Below, in pieces: positions 34,397-42,333 of a DNA stretch of 64,000 bases. How positions within the stretch are numbered: position 1 is the stretch's first letter; the number at the start of each line of letters is the position of its first letter. The stretch is from Oscillospiraceae bacterium (lineage in GTDB: Bacteria > Bacillota > Clostridia > Oscillospirales > Oscillospiraceae). The stretch is from assembly GCA_916988195.3 (NCBI GenBank), contig CAKASQ030000008.1, forward strand, positions 18,840 through 82,839, read 5' to 3'. A program made the translations under genes and the position numbers. A model generated the notes under the pieces. It saw nothing but the letters and a program-made list of their open reading frames with translations. It was not told where the DNA came from and searched no databases.

Positions 34397-35260
34397 TTAC
34401 AGTGCTTTTTTCTTCTGGAAGTGCCGGGCAACAAACTCGGCGGCGAGGTTGATGGCGAGCGTCAGGAGCATCAGAATGGCCGCGATGGCGAAGGCCACCT
34501 CAAACTCGCCCTCTTCTTTTGCGTAGACATAAAGGGCGACGGTGAGCGTTGCGCCGGGGCTCGACAAGCCGTCAAAAATTCCGTGCAGCGCGTGGGCAAA
34601 GCCGGCGGTAAACAAAAGTGCGGCGGATTCTCCTAAAATGCGGCCGACGCTCAGGATGCAGCCTGTGATCACGCCGTCGATGCAGCCGGGGAGCACCACC
34701 GTGCGCACCACGCGCCACTTGCCGGCGCCAAGTCCGAACGCGCCCTCGCGGTAGCTCTGGGGAACGGTCTTGAGGCTCTCCTGCGTCGTGCGCAGAATCG
34801 TCGGCAGGTTCATGACGGCAAGCGTCAGAGCGCCCGCGAGAAGAGACGTTCCCATGCCGAGTACCTCACAGAAGATCAGCATACCGGCAAGGCCGTAGAT
34901 GATCGAGGGGATGCCGGAGAGGGTTTCGGCGGCATATTCGATGACGGCGACGAGCTTTTTGTTTTTTGCGTACTCCGTGAGATAAATGGCCGCGCCAACG
35001 CCGAGCGGGAGAACGATCACGATCGTCGCAAGAACAATGTAAATGGTATTCATGAGATCCGGCAGAATGCCGATGCGCTCCGTCAGATAGCTCGGCGACG
35101 TAGAAAGAAGCTCCCATGTGATGTTGGGAAGACCCTTTACGAGCACGTAGCCGACCAGAAACAAAACCAGCGCGCCCGTCAGCCCCGCGCAGAGGTACAT
35201 GAGCGCCTTCATGCAACCGACGTAGGCTTTTCGGGAGGAAGAGAGTGTTTTATGTTTCAT
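34397..35260 (-). CDS. pstA: Phosphate ABC transporter permease PstA
   Basis: 287 residues, six predicted membrane helices. The permease motif region ETLSGIPSIIYGLAGM (about residue 112) and the EAA-type loop YREGAFGLGAGKWRVVRTVVLPG (about residues 170-192) contact PstB. It starts 1 nt after the pstC stop. Confidence 0.95.
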   Translation of the reverse strand: MKHKTLSSSRKAYVGCMKALMYLCAGLTGALVLFLVGYVLVKGLPNITWELLSTSPSYLTERIGILPDLMNTIYIVLATIVIVLPLGVGAAIYLTEYAKNKKLVAVIEYAAETLSGIPSIIYGLAGMLIFCEVLGMGTSLLAGALTLAVMNLPTILRTTQESLKTVPQSYREGAFGLGAGKWRVVRTVVLPGCIDGVITGCILSVGRILGESAALLFTAGFAHALHGIFDGLSSPGATLTVALYVYAKEEGEFEVAFAIAAILMLLTLAINLAAEFVARHFQKKKAL

Positions 35261-35261
35261 C

Positions 35262-36143
35262 TTATGCCTCCTTGCCGCGCTTTAAGAAGAAGTTGAGCGT
35301 CGCGTTGATCAGCAGAATGAACAGGAACAGCACCAGCGCGATGGAAAACAGCGCCTGCTGCTGAAGACCCGAGGAGTAGGACATTTCGCTGGCAACGGCG
35401 GTGGTCAAAAAGCGTACGCTTTCAAAAAGAGATGTGGGAAGATTCGGCGCATTGCCCGAGACCATCATGACGGCCATGGCCTCACCGATGGCTCTGCCGA
35501 CGCCAAGAACGACCGCCGCCGCAATGCCGCTTCTGGCTGCCGGAACCGAGACGCGCAGATACGTCTCTACCGGCGTTGCCCCGAGCGCCAAGGACGCGTC
35601 CTCATACTCCTTGGGCACAGCCTCGAGCGCAGTGACGGAAACCTTGATGATGGACGGCAGGATCATGATGGCAAGCACGATGATGGCCGCAAGCAGGCTC
35701 GCGCCGTCCGGGATATGAAAGAGCTTGCGGATACCGGGAACCAAAACCAGCATGCCGACCAGACCATAGACGACCGACGGAATGCCGGACAGCAGGCTCA
35801 CAGCCGACGACAGGATGCTCTTGAGCTGCGGTGGGGCGAGCTTTGCGAGATAGACAGCGGTAAAAAATCCGATCGGAACGCCCAGCACGATCGCGCCCGC
35901 CGTGCCGTAGACGCTCGTCAGAATGAACGGCAGAATGCCGTATTGCGGGTTCGTTTTCGAGGTGGAAGCCCAGACCTTTCCGAACAGGAAGGGGACAAGG
36001 CCGATTTTCCGGATGGCGGGAATGCCGGAGACAATCAGATAGATCGTGATGAGCAGCACGCAGCCAACGGTCACAAGCCCCAGCAGCAGAAACACGCCGT
36101 GGATGACACGCTCGAGCGCCTGCTTTTTTAGATATTGTTTCAT
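35262..36143 (-). CDS. pstC: Phosphate ABC transporter permease PstC
   Basis: 293 residues, six membrane helices, with SLLSGIPSVVYGLVGM near residue 118 and the EAA loop YEDASLALGATPVETYLRVSVP near residue 180. VLGVGRAIGEAMAVMMVSG is the diagnostic PstC segment. It lies 68 nt after pstS, with a hairpin in the gap. Confidence 0.95.
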   Translation of the reverse strand: MKQYLKKQALERVIHGVFLLLGLVTVGCVLLITIYLIVSGIPAIRKIGLVPFLFGKVWASTSKTNPQYGILPFILTSVYGTAGAIVLGVPIGFFTAVYLAKLAPPQLKSILSSAVSLLSGIPSVVYGLVGMLVLVPGIRKLFHIPDGASLLAAIIVLAIMILPSIIKVSVTALEAVPKEYEDASLALGATPVETYLRVSVPAARSGIAAAVVLGVGRAIGEAMAVMMVSGNAPNLPTSLFESVRFLTTAVASEMSYSSGLQQQALFSIALVLFLFILLINATLNFFLKRGKEA

Positions 36144-36176
36144 AAATTACTTGTCCTCTTTTAAACCGGCAAAGAA

Positions 36177-36196
36177 GCGGCCAGTTTCCCGGCCGC
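36177..36196 (-). terminator. Intercistronic hairpin between pstS and pstC
   Basis: GCGGCC and GGCCGC form a stem with an eight-base loop, followed on the minus strand by TTCTTT. It is probably a leaky terminator or 3' stabiliser that yields more PstS than membrane subunits. Confidence 0.6.
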
Positions 36197-36211
36197 CTGT
36201 TTGCGTTTGTC

Positions 36212-37018
36212 TTAGTTCGCCGCGACAGCACCGGCAGCCGCGATGATGGGAGCGGCCTCGCTCGAGAGCGCGTAGTCGAAGAACTTCTGGGCCGCCTCGG
36301 AGAGCTTCGTGCCGTCCTTGGTGACGAGAACGAACGGTCTCTGGATGACGTAGCTGCCGTCCTTCACGGTGTCCTCGGTGGGAGCAACGCCGCCGACCGT
36401 GAGCGCCTTGACGCTGTCTTTGACAGAGGAGAGGGAAGCGTAGCCGATCGCGTCGGGGTTCTGGGAGACGGTGGTGATGACGTCGCCGGTGGAGGTCAGC
36501 TCCTGACGGTACTGGCAGGCGTCGGTTGTGCCGGTAATGGACTCAAAGCCGTCTCTTGTGCCGGAACCGGCCTCGCGGCCGATCAGGACGATCTCCGCGT
36601 CGTTGCCGCCGACATCCTTCCAGTTGGTGATCTCGCCGGTGTAGATCGAAGCGATCTGCTCAACAGACAAATCGGAAACGGGGTTCTCGGGGTTTACGAT
36701 GATGGCGATGCCGTCGAGCGCGACGGTCGTTCCGACGAGGCCGGAGGACTTTTCCTCATCCTTCAGCGCGCGGCTGGATAAACCGATGTCGCAGCGGCCT
36801 TCCTGCACGGCCTTGATGCCCGAGCCGGAGCCGGTGGGGTTGTAGGTGAAGGTAACGCCGGAGTTTGCGGACATGAACGACTCGCCGAGCGCGCCGATGA
36901 CCTTTTCCATCGAGGTCGAGCCGTCGGTCGCGACCTGACCGGAAAGCTTCTTCGCGCAGCCGGTGAACATGGCCGCGACGCACAATACTGCAAGTGCAAT
37001 GCTGATCAACTTTTTCAT
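36212..37018 (-). CDS. pstS: Phosphate-binding lipoprotein PstS
   Basis: 268 residues. A lipoprotein signal (MKKLISIALAV...MFTGC, lipobox Cys at residue 21) precedes the periplasmic-binding-type domain. DGSTSMEK near residue 32, SRALKDEEK near residue 83 and GREAGSGTRDGFE near residue 150 are the phosphate-binding loops. It is anchored outside the membrane and delivers phosphate to PstCAB. AAGGAG lies before the start, and Pho-box repeats lie about 105-130 nt upstream. Confidence 0.96.
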   Translation of the reverse strand: MKKLISIALAVLCVAAMFTGCAKKLSGQVATDGSTSMEKVIGALGESFMSANSGVTFTYNPTGSGSGIKAVQEGRCDIGLSSRALKDEEKSSGLVGTTVALDGIAIIVNPENPVSDLSVEQIASIYTGEITNWKDVGGNDAEIVLIGREAGSGTRDGFESITGTTDACQYRQELTSTGDVITTVSQNPDAIGYASLSSVKDSVKALTVGGVAPTEDTVKDGSYVIQRPFVLVTKDGTKLSEAAQKFFDYALSSEAAPIIAAAGAVAAN

Positions 37019-37096
37019 GATTTGAAATCTCCTTACATTTCATGTTTTAATTTCTTTGGATATCTTGTCCTTACGCCAAACAGGATACCGCCCGCG

Positions 37097-37145
37097 CGTA
37101 AAATAGAAAAGCGAGGTTTTGTAAAATCAATGTAAAACTGTAAAA
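37097..37145 (-). promoter_or_regulatory. Pho box upstream of pstS
   Basis: On the minus strand TTTTACAG-TTTTACATTGA-TTTTACAAAAC is followed 22 nt later by TTTTACG. The TTTTAC cores keep 11-nt or 22-nt phasing, as PhoP/PhoB dimer arrays do in Firmicutes. It is the likely activation site for the seven-gene pst-pho operon. Confidence 0.75.
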
Positions 37146-37204
37146 TGGGCAGAAAAAATGCCGGACACAGGGAGCCCTGCATCCGGCGCTTGCAAAAAAC
37201 GTTT

Positions 37205-37465
37205 TTACTTTTTAAAAATGGAGAACAGCCCGCCCTTTTTTTCATACGGCTCGCAAGCGTATCCGAGCAGCTTATAGCCCGTGGGGTCGAGCGCGGCTTT
37301 GAGCTCTGCCTCTGAAAGCTCCGTCTCGCTCACGATGACGGCCTCGCCCTTCGCGTGCGACGCGGAGACCTTTTTGACCTTGAACTGGTTGCGGATGGTG
37401 TCGCAGACATGGCTTTCACACATGGAACAGGCCATGCCGTCAATTTTAAGTGTGATCTGATACAT
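37205..37465 (-). CDS. Heavy-metal-associated (HMA) domain protein with basic tail
   Basis: 86 residues. An HMA ferredoxin-like fold with MACSMC (MxCxxC metal-binding motif, residues 10-15) is followed by an extra C-terminal segment (YACEPYEKKGGLFSIFKK) ending in an amphipathic Phe/Lys tail that may touch the membrane. Metal specificity cannot be told. An 18-bp iron-type box (37500-37517) lies 35 nt upstream of its start, and it diverges from the feoA-feoB operon, so a link to iron import is likely. Confidence 0.88.
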   Translation of the reverse strand: MYQITLKIDGMACSMCESHVCDTIRNQFKVKKVSASHAKGEAVIVSETELSEAELKAALDPTGYKLLGYACEPYEKKGGLFSIFKK

Positions 37466-37499
37466 AAAATAGCCTCCTGTGCGTTCGCGGCGGCCTTGC

Positions 37500-37517
37500 G
37501 GTTAGATAAGGCTAACC
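37500..37517. promoter_or_regulatory. DtxR/IdeR-like box upstream of HMA gene
   Basis: GGTTAG-ATAAGG-CTAACC has perfect half-sites and the same architecture as the boxes at 4708 and 37737. The position is suited to blocking the HMA-gene promoter. Confidence 0.7.
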
Positions 37518-37637
37518 ACCTGAGTAAAAAACAAACCCGCCGGGACTTTTTCTGCCGATATCATACCGCGAAGGTAGGCAGAAGTCAAGAGGAGAAGCAG
37601 TATGGAAAAAACGAGGAAAAAAGAGCGGAAAAAGGAC

Positions 37638-37666
37638 TTGACAACAGAGGTTAGAGATGCTAAACT
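37638..37666 (+). promoter_or_regulatory. feoA promoter overlapped by a DtxR/IdeR-like box
   Basis: A consensus TTGACA (37638-37643) and TAAACT (37661-37666) are 17 nt apart. The box GGTTAG-AGATG-CTAAAC (37649-37665) fills the spacer and -10, the classic position for an iron-loaded repressor to occlude RNA polymerase. Confidence 0.75.
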
Positions 37667-37673
37667 ATGGGCT

Positions 37674-37691
37674 GGTTAGGGGAGCTTAACC
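37674..37691. promoter_or_regulatory. DtxR/IdeR-like box 2 at feoA
   Basis: GGTTAG-GGGAGC-TTAACC lies just downstream of the predicted transcription start, in the 5' leader of feoA. It is the weaker copy, with one mismatch in the right arm. Confidence 0.6.
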
Positions 37692-37736
37692 TGTGGCTTG
37701 CCATGGGCAGAGACCCGGATCGTTTTTTAGAACAGC

Positions 37737-37754
37737 GGTTAGTTGTGGCTAACC
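37737..37754. promoter_or_regulatory. DtxR/IdeR-like box 3 at feoA
   Basis: GGTTAG-TTGTGG-CTAACC is perfect and lies 20 nt before the feoA start. With the two upstream boxes it makes a triple array over about 105 nt. Confidence 0.7.
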
Positions 37755-37774
37755 GGGACAGCGAGGTGTTGGAT

Positions 37775-37987
37775 ATGCTGCCGTTGACACTGGCAAATAT
37801 CGGAGAAGAACAGATGATTCACAAGGTCGGAGGCTCGCCGGAGGTGAAAAAGCACCTCGAGGATTTGGGCTTTGTGGCCGGCGGCACGGTCACTGTCGTC
37901 TCCTCCCTGAATGGCAACGTCATCGTCAAGGTCAAAGAGGCGCGCGTCGCGATCAGCGAGGAAATGGCGCGCAAGATCATGGTGTAA
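37775..37987 (+). CDS. feoA: FeoA family ferrous iron transport accessory protein 1
   Basis: 70 residues of SH3-like fold: PLTLANIGEEQMIHKVGG, then HLEDLGFVAGGTVTVV and VIVKVKEARVAISEEMARKI, all typical FeoA strands. The ATG after GAGGTGTTGGAT is preferred over a longer in-frame start that would run through the regulatory boxes. It is cytoplasmic and thought to interact with FeoB. It is first in a feoA-feoA-feoB-Cys-rich operon. Confidence 0.92.
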   Translation: MLPLTLANIGEEQMIHKVGGSPEVKKHLEDLGFVAGGTVTVVSSLNGNVIVKVKEARVAISEEMARKIMV

Positions 37988-38030
37988 TCGATCAAGCGCC
38001 CACACGGGCGTTAGAAAAGGAGACAGAGGT

Positions 38031-38252
38031 ATGAAAACATTGAAAGACGCCAAAATCGGCGAAACCGTCAAGGTTGTGAAGCTGACGGGCGAAGGACCTG
38101 TCAAGCGCCGCATCATGGACATGGGTATCACGAAGGGCACGGAAGTGTTCGTCCGTAAGGTCGCGCCTCTCGGAGACCCCATGGAGGTCACCGTCCGCGG
38201 CTACGAGCTTTCGCTCCGCAAAGCTGATACCGAAATGATCGTGGTCGAGTGA
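38031..38252 (+). CDS. feoA: FeoA family protein 2
   Basis: 73 residues, MKTLKDAKIGETVKVVKLTG...RRIMDMGITKGTEVFVRKVAPLGDP...ELSLRKADTEMI, a second FeoA SH3-like domain distinct from the first. Tandem feoA genes upstream of feoB are common in Clostridia. A strong AAGGAGACAGAGG ribosome site precedes it. The next gene, feoB, starts 249 nt away. Confidence 0.93.
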   Translation: MKTLKDAKIGETVKVVKLTGEGPVKRRIMDMGITKGTEVFVRKVAPLGDPMEVTVRGYELSLRKADTEMIVVE

Positions 38253-38501
38253 ATTTTTGGCGGCAATGCCCAAGCCTCTGCGCGCTGCCTGCTTGCAGCT
38301 TTTCCGCCATGCTGCGTAAAAATCCTCGCCAATCCGGAAGGATTGCCTGCGGCTTTTACTTGCCTGACGAAAAATCTGACGGCGCATGCAACACACAGAT
38401 TCTTGTGCAATTCCGCCGGTTTTGTGAAATTAATTTTTTTTGAATGCTTGTTTGATGGCTCTAATTTTAATTAGAGCGCTGAAACAAGGAGGAGAAGTGA
38501 C
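38253..38501. other. Gap between feoA2 and feoB with inverted repeats
   Basis: No gene. It holds CAATCC-GGAA-GGATTG at 38331-38346 and a 20-nt AT-rich near-perfect palindrome GCTCTAATT..AATTAGAGC at 38458-38477, which ends 24 nt before feoB. No T-run terminator follows the first repeat. The second lies close to the AGGAGGAG ribosome site and may regulate feoB translation or separate the transcripts. Confidence 0.5.
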
Positions 38502-40988
38502 ATGGAAAAGCAAATTAAAATTGCCCTTGCGGGCAACCCGAACTGCGGTAAAACAACGCTGTTCAACGCGCTGACGGGTTCGAACCAGTTCGTCGGCAAC
38601 TGGCCGGGCGTCACGGTCGAAAAGAAGGAAGGCAAGCTCAAGAAGCATGACGACGTCGTCATCATGGACCTTCCCGGTATCTACTCCCTTTCCCCGTACA
38701 CCCTCGAGGAAGTCGTCGCCCGTAACTATCTGATTACCGAGCGCCCCGACGCCATCCTCAACATCATCGACGGCACGAACCTTGAGCGTAACCTGTACTT
38801 AACGACTCAGCTGACCGAGCTTGGCATCCCGGTTGTCATCGCCATCAACATGATGGACGTTGTCCGCAAGAACGGCGACAAGATCAACACCGCAGAGCTC
38901 AGCCGTGAGCTTGGCTGCGAGATCATTGAGATCTCCGCCCTGAAGGGCACGGGCATCATGGAAGCTGCCGAGGCCGCCGTCAAGGCTGCCAAGAGCACCA
39001 AGACTGTCCCGATGCACACCTTCTCCGGCCCCGTGGAGCACGCGATTGCCCACATCGAAGAGGCCGTTGTCCACGACAAGCCCGAAGAGCAGCAGCGCTG
39101 GTTCGCCATCAAGGTCTTCGAGCGCGACGACAAGGTGCTTGAGCAGCTGAAGATTCCGGCTGACGTGATGGCGCATGTCGAGCAGGACATCAAGGCGGCG
39201 GAAAAAGAGCTCGACGACGACGCCGAGTCCATCATCACCAACGAGCGCTACGTCTACATCGCAGAGCTCATCAAGAACTGCTACAAGAAAAAGAATGTGG
39301 GCGGCCTGTCCACCTCTGATAAGATCGATAAGGTCGTCACCAACCGCTGGCTGGGTCTTCCGATCTTCGCGGTCGTCATGTTCCTGGTTTACTACATCTC
39401 CATGGTTACCGTTGGCTCGGCCGCAACCGACTGGGCAAACGACGGCCTGTTCGGCGACGGCTGGCACCTGCTCGGCATCGGCTCCTCCGCTTATGCAGAC
39501 GCATCCGATGAATATGCAGCAGCAAGCGACGCTGTCAGCGGCTACTATGAGCTCGACACCGAAGCCGAAGACTTCGACGCTGACGCAGCTCTGGCCGACA
39601 TGAAGGCGGTTACGCCCGATTCTGAGACCGCAACCATCGAGGTTGAAGACGAGGAAACCCTCGCCATCAGCGATATGACGGTCTACTACTCCGAAGTTCC
39701 CGCAAGCGAAGAAGAAAACGAAGACGTTGTGCAGATGTCCTATCTCGACGCTGTCAGCTATTTCGAAGAAAACGGCTTTGACGAGCCCGACCCCGCTGAT
39801 TATGGCGTTTGGGTCCCCGGCGTTCCGGTTCTCATTGGCAATGCCCTCGAAGCTGCCGGCGCAGCGGACTGGCTGAGCGGCCTGATCCTTGACGGTATCG
39901 TTGCCGGTGTCGGCGCGGTCCTCGGCTTCGTGCCCCAGATGCTCGTTCTGTTCCTGCTTCTCGCGTTCCTCGAGGCCTGCGGCTACATGGCCCGTATCGC
40001 CTTCGTTCTTGACCGTATCTTCCGCAAGTTCGGCCTTTCCGGTAAGTCCTTCATCCCGATGTTAATTGGCACCGGCTGCGGTATCCCGGGCGTTATGGCT
40101 TCGCGTACGATTGAAAACGAGCGTGACCGTCGTATGACGATCATGACCACCACCTTTATCCCCTGCGGCGCGAAGGTTCCGTTCATCGCGATGATCGCGG
40201 GCGCTCTGTTTGGCGGTAGCGCATGGGTCTCCACCTCCGCGTACTTTATCGGCATGGCTGCGATCATCGTTTCCGGTATCATGCTGAAGAAGACCAAGAT
40301 GTTCTCCGGCGAGCCCGCTCCGTTCGTCATGGAGCTCCCGGCTTACCACTGGCCAACCCTCGGCAATGTGCTCCGCAGCATGTGGGAGCGCGGCTGGTCG
40401 TTCATCAAGAAGGCCGGTACGATCATCCTTCTTTCCACGATCTTTGTCTGGTTCACCACCTACTTCGGCTGGGTTGACGGCGCGTTCCGTATGCTCGACG
40501 AGAGCGAGATCGACTACTCCATCCTCGGCCACATCGGTTCCGCGATCGCGTGGATCTTTGCTCCGCTCGGCTGGGGCAACTGGCAGGCGGTTGTTGCCTC
40601 CATCACGGGCCTTGTCGCAAAGGAGAACATCGTCGGCACGATGGGCATCCTCTATGGCGGCGGCGACGGCTCGGTCTATCAGGCCATCGGCAATGCCTTC
40701 AACGGCATCACCGGCTACTCGTTCTTGGTCTTTAATCTGCTGTGCGCTCCTTGCTTCGCGGCCATCGGCGCGATCAAGCGCGAGATGAACAACGCAAAGT
40801 GGACGTGGTTTGCCATCGGCTATCAGTGCGGCTTTGCTTACATCGTTGCGCTGATGATCAACCAGTTCGGCGGTCTGTTTACCGGCAACGTCAACGTTCT
40901 TGGTCTGATTGCGGCTGTCATCTGCCTGGGCTTCATCGTCTACATGCTCGTCAAGCCCTACAAGGAAGCTACCAAGCTGAAGGTCTAA
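38502..40988 (+). CDS. feoB: Ferrous iron transporter FeoB with long acidic extracellular insertion
   Basis: 828 residues. The G domain has GNPNCGKTT (G1, residue 10), a G3 DLPGIYSLSPY and G4-like NMMD, followed by the helical spacer. The membrane part begins near residue 280 (WLGLPIFAVVMFLVYYI) and keeps the gate motifs GCGIPGVMASRTIEN and PCGAKVPFIAMIAG plus the second gate KENIVGTMGILYG. Between about residues 328 and 440, after the first helix, a ~112-residue Asp/Glu/Ala-rich segment is inserted with almost no Lys or Arg. It should lie outside the cell. Confidence 0.95.
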   Translation: MEKQIKIALAGNPNCGKTTLFNALTGSNQFVGNWPGVTVEKKEGKLKKHDDVVIMDLPGIYSLSPYTLEEVVARNYLITERPDAILNIIDGTNLERNLYLTTQLTELGIPVVIAINMMDVVRKNGDKINTAELSRELGCEIIEISALKGTGIMEAAEAAVKAAKSTKTVPMHTFSGPVEHAIAHIEEAVVHDKPEEQQRWFAIKVFERDDKVLEQLKIPADVMAHVEQDIKAAEKELDDDAESIITNERYVYIAELIKNCYKKKNVGGLSTSDKIDKVVTNRWLGLPIFAVVMFLVYYISMVTVGSAATDWANDGLFGDGWHLLGIGSSAYADASDEYAAASDAVSGYYELDTEAEDFDADAALADMKAVTPDSETATIEVEDEETLAISDMTVYYSEVPASEEENEDVVQMSYLDAVSYFEENGFDEPDPADYGVWVPGVPVLIGNALEAAGAADWLSGLILDGIVAGVGAVLGFVPQMLVLFLLLAFLEACGYMARIAFVLDRIFRKFGLSGKSFIPMLIGTGCGIPGVMASRTIENERDRRMTIMTTTFIPCGAKVPFIAMIAGALFGGSAWVSTSAYFIGMAAIIVSGIMLKKTKMFSGEPAPFVMELPAYHWPTLGNVLRSMWERGWSFIKKAGTIILLSTIFVWFTTYFGWVDGAFRMLDESEIDYSILGHIGSAIAWIFAPLGWGNWQAVVASITGLVAKENIVGTMGILYGGGDGSVYQAIGNAFNGITGYSFLVFNLLCAPCFAAIGAIKREMNNAKWTWFAIGYQCGFAYIVALMINQFGGLFTGNVNVLGLIAAVICLGFIVYMLVKPYKEATKLKV

Positions 40989-41034
40989 GCAGCGATTATC
41001 TTACCCAGTGTCATCCCAAAGGAGTGTGAACGTT

Positions 41035-41214
41035 ATGATAAGCTGGATTCTTGATAACCTTGCAACCATTCTGATCTCCTCCCTCTTAATCGTAATTGTA
41101 ATCTCCATTATTAAGTATCTGATCCGGCAGAAGCGTGACGGAAAGAACTCCTGCGGATGTGACTGCGGCCATTGCTCCATGCACGGCTCGTGCCATGGTG
41201 GCTGCGGGCATTGA
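41035..41214 (+). CDS. FeoB-associated Cys-rich membrane protein
   Basis: 59 residues. A single hydrophobic helix (residues 9-28) is followed by a basic patch (RQKRDGKNS) and a tail CGCDCGHCSM.. CHGGCGH with six Cys and three His. This is the small partner found after feoB in Firmicutes, presumably offering a metal-binding site next to the channel. It starts after AAAGGAGTGTGAACGTT and ends the feo operon just before a terminator. Confidence 0.93.
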   Translation: MISWILDNLATILISSLLIVIVISIIKYLIRQKRDGKNSCGCDCGHCSMHGSCHGGCGH

Positions 41215-41232
41215 GCCCGGGCCGATAAAAAG

Positions 41233-41276
41233 ACGGAAGCCCTCGTGCGTCGCGATTGGCGCACGGGGGCTTTTGT
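41233..41276 (+). terminator. Terminator of the feo operon
   Basis: GCCCTCGTGCG pairs with CGCACGGGGGC (one G-T pair) around a short loop, followed by TTTTG. Confidence 0.85.
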
Positions 41277-41333
41277 CATGCTTGCATTTTTGGATAGACT
41301 CTGTTATCATCGGAAAAAACAGGAGGGGGCAGT

Positions 41334-41640
41334 ATGTGGGAGCTTCGATTGGCAAGACAAGATGAGCTGGAGAAAATTTTCGCGCTCTATGCGGCGCATG
41401 CTGCATGGATGAGCGAGGTTGGCATCTACCAGTGGAGCGACACGGATTATCTAGGGTGTATCCGCCGGACGACTATGCGGATATGCAGCGGCGCGGGAAA
41501 AGCAATTTTGCGCGAGGCAGAGAAGCTTGCAAAGGTGCGGGGCATGGAGGCGATACGCCTGGACTGCGCGGAAGGTAACGCGCGGCTGAACGCGTGGTAC
41601 GAGGCGCAGGGCTATTTCCCATGCGGTACCTGCATAAGAC
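41334..41640 (+). pseudogene. Broken GNAT acetyltransferase
   Basis: The start has a good promoter (TTGCAT-17-TATCAT at 41281-41309) and ribosome site, and the first ~41 codons are GNAT-like (MWELRLARQDELEKIFALY). At about 41453 the meaningful frame shifts (VYPPDDYADMQRRGK is in another frame). It then returns to the original frame with KAILREAEKLAKVRGM...RLNAWYEAQGY, the last GNAT strands. About 50 residues containing the acetyl-CoA loop are missing, so an internal deletion plus frameshift has killed the gene. Confidence 0.75.
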
Positions 41641-41711
41641 GGACCGTACCACGGAATTCTCCGCGAGAAGCTGCTCTGAAGAGGGTCCTGCGGTATTCTG
41701 GGCAGAACGGA

Positions 41712-41737
41712 AGCCAGACGCTACGCGTCTGGCTTGT
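41712..41737. terminator. Hairpin between GNAT remnant and the 41741 gene
   Basis: AAGCCAGACGC pairs with GCGTCTGGCTT around TAC. It serves the convergent ends of both units, though only short T stretches follow. Confidence 0.6.
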
Positions 41738-41740
41738 TAC

Positions 41741-42157
41741 TTATTCGTCCATTGTGGGAATTGAGATATTATCGGTCCCGTGGGCCTCAAACTCCGCGAT
41801 GTAATCGTCCATCCGGGAGACCAGCGCGTCGTAGTTTTCGTTGGATACCGGCTGATAGTCCATATCGCGCCGGGCCAGCTCCTCGGCCAGAATCTCATAG
41901 AAGACCGTGTCTTCGTAATCCGCAATTGCTTCGTGGATGCCGCCGTCGGAAAATGCGCGCGAGGGAACATCTTCTCCATTCCATCGTTCGACGAGCGAGG
42001 GCATGCCGTTTTCGCGGCAGAGGGCGAAAAGCTTGGATTCCACCTGATCGTAGTCGGCAATCCGGTCGTCGCCGCGCGTTGAGTTGAGAATCCAGTTTCC
42101 GATGTAGACCAGATCCAGAAGCCGGCGAAACTCCTTCTTCGACAATTCAAGCTGCAT
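41741..42157 (-). CDS. Conserved hypothetical protein
   Basis: 138 residues from the ATG after TTAGGAGGCGG; upstream in-frame sequence looks non-coding. It is acidic and mostly helical: an N-terminal LSKKEFRRLLDLVYIGNWILN segment, a YDQVESKLFALCRE helix, and FYEILAEELARRDM. No known catalytic motif is seen. It is divergent from ddl. Confidence 0.7.
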   Translation of the reverse strand: MQLELSKKEFRRLLDLVYIGNWILNSTRGDDRIADYDQVESKLFALCRENGMPSLVERWNGEDVPSRAFSDGGIHEAIADYEDTVFYEILAEELARRDMDYQPVSNENYDALVSRMDDYIAEFEAHGTDNISIPTMDE

Positions 42158-42252
42158 AAACCCGCCTCCTAACTGTAGCGTTCTACTCTCATTATATACA
42201 CATTGCATGGGAATTTCCACTGTTAAAATCACGGTTATGTGTAAAAAAGTCC

Positions 42253-42281
42253 TTGTGTTCTTGATGCTTTTGGCATATGAT
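42253..42281 (+). promoter_or_regulatory. ddl promoter
   Basis: TTGTGT and TATGAT are separated by 17 nt, about 50 nt before the ddl start. Confidence 0.65.
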
Positions 42282-42333
42282 AGGGTAACGTCAGTTGACA
42301 AGGGCGGCACGCCGCCGGAAATGAGGATTGAGC

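Noticed and set aside
37033..37245. Possible 70-residue protein on the minus strand between the HMA gene and pstS
   Set aside because: It runs through the Pho-box repeats and the 3' end of the HMA gene, has no ribosome site and shows no domain; the region is better explained as regulatory DNA.
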